From: Pseudomonadota bacterium
Lineage (GTDB): Bacteria > Pseudomonadota > Alphaproteobacteria > Rhizobiales > Hyphomicrobiaceae
Length of the DNA: 5,584 nt
Assembly: GCA_021813195.1 (NCBI GenBank)
Contig: JAKALI010000315.1
Location: forward strand, 1 to 5,584
Reading direction: 5' to 3'
In this document: piece by piece, positions 5,566 to 5,584 of the stretch
Position numbering within the stretch: position 1 is the stretch's first letter
How the letters are laid out: every line of letters begins with the position of its first letter
The notes under the pieces: model-generated
Database searches by the model: none
Told to the model about the DNA's origin: nothing
The model's input: only the letters and a program-made list of their open reading frames with translations
Translations under genes and position numbers: made by a program

Positions 5566-5584
5566 ATGACGCGGCGGGCATCGA
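5566..5584 (+). CDS. Start of an unidentified rightward gene, cut by right edge
   Basis: Only the first six codons (MTRRAS) are inside the window. The call rests on a good Shine-Dalgarno (5554-5559), a clean ATG and an upstream AT-rich palindrome. The basic start would suit a DNA-binding protein and the operator-like palindrome nearby would suit an autoregulated repressor, but six residues cannot show this. Confidence 0.5.

Overview
The window is GC-rich and densely coded. It looks like ordinary chromosomal housekeeping DNA from a proteobacterium, most likely an alphaproteobacterium. That placement rests on remembered family resemblance: the AroC sequence, the short ThiE with its WAPQG segment, and a periplasmic quinoprotein. 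No sequence search was run. No insertion sequence, CRISPR array, phage gene, tRNA or rRNA was seen.

Layout from left to right. Positions 1-706 (minus) hold the N-terminal 235 residues of a secreted PQQ-dependent dehydrogenase that runs off the left edge. Just upstream of it on the same strand is aroC, a complete chorismate synthase (745-1848, minus). A gene-poor gap follows (1849-2317) with several inverted repeats, including a strong terminator hairpin. Next comes a two-gene thiamine unit read leftward, thiG (2994-3839) then thiE (2318-2935). A 166-bp divergent gap separates thiG from a rightward alpha/beta hydrolase of unknown substrate (4006-5040). Its 3' end overlaps, tail to tail, a leftward GNAT acetyltransferase (4982-5455). 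A 110-bp divergent gap with a neat palindrome leads to the first codons of a rightward gene cut by the right edge (5566-5584).

How the genes work together. ThiG makes the thiazole phosphate half of thiamine, and ThiE joins it to the pyrimidine half to give thiamine phosphate. They form a coherent pair, but the sulfur carrier ThiS that ThiG needs is not in the window. AroC performs the last step of the shikimate pathway to chorismate. The quinoprotein, hydrolase and GNAT enzyme have no visible pathway link to these genes.

The most interesting material is not protein coding. At 2150-2290 three hairpins stand in a row. Two of them have T-runs that suit plus-strand termination although no plus-strand gene is present there, and one 5' arm can pair in two exclusive ways. 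The 15-bp palindrome at 5512-5526 is a good operator candidate. In the quinoprotein, the segment that usually carries a calcium-binding Glu reads differently. I did not find convincing evidence of a wholly new multi-gene system.
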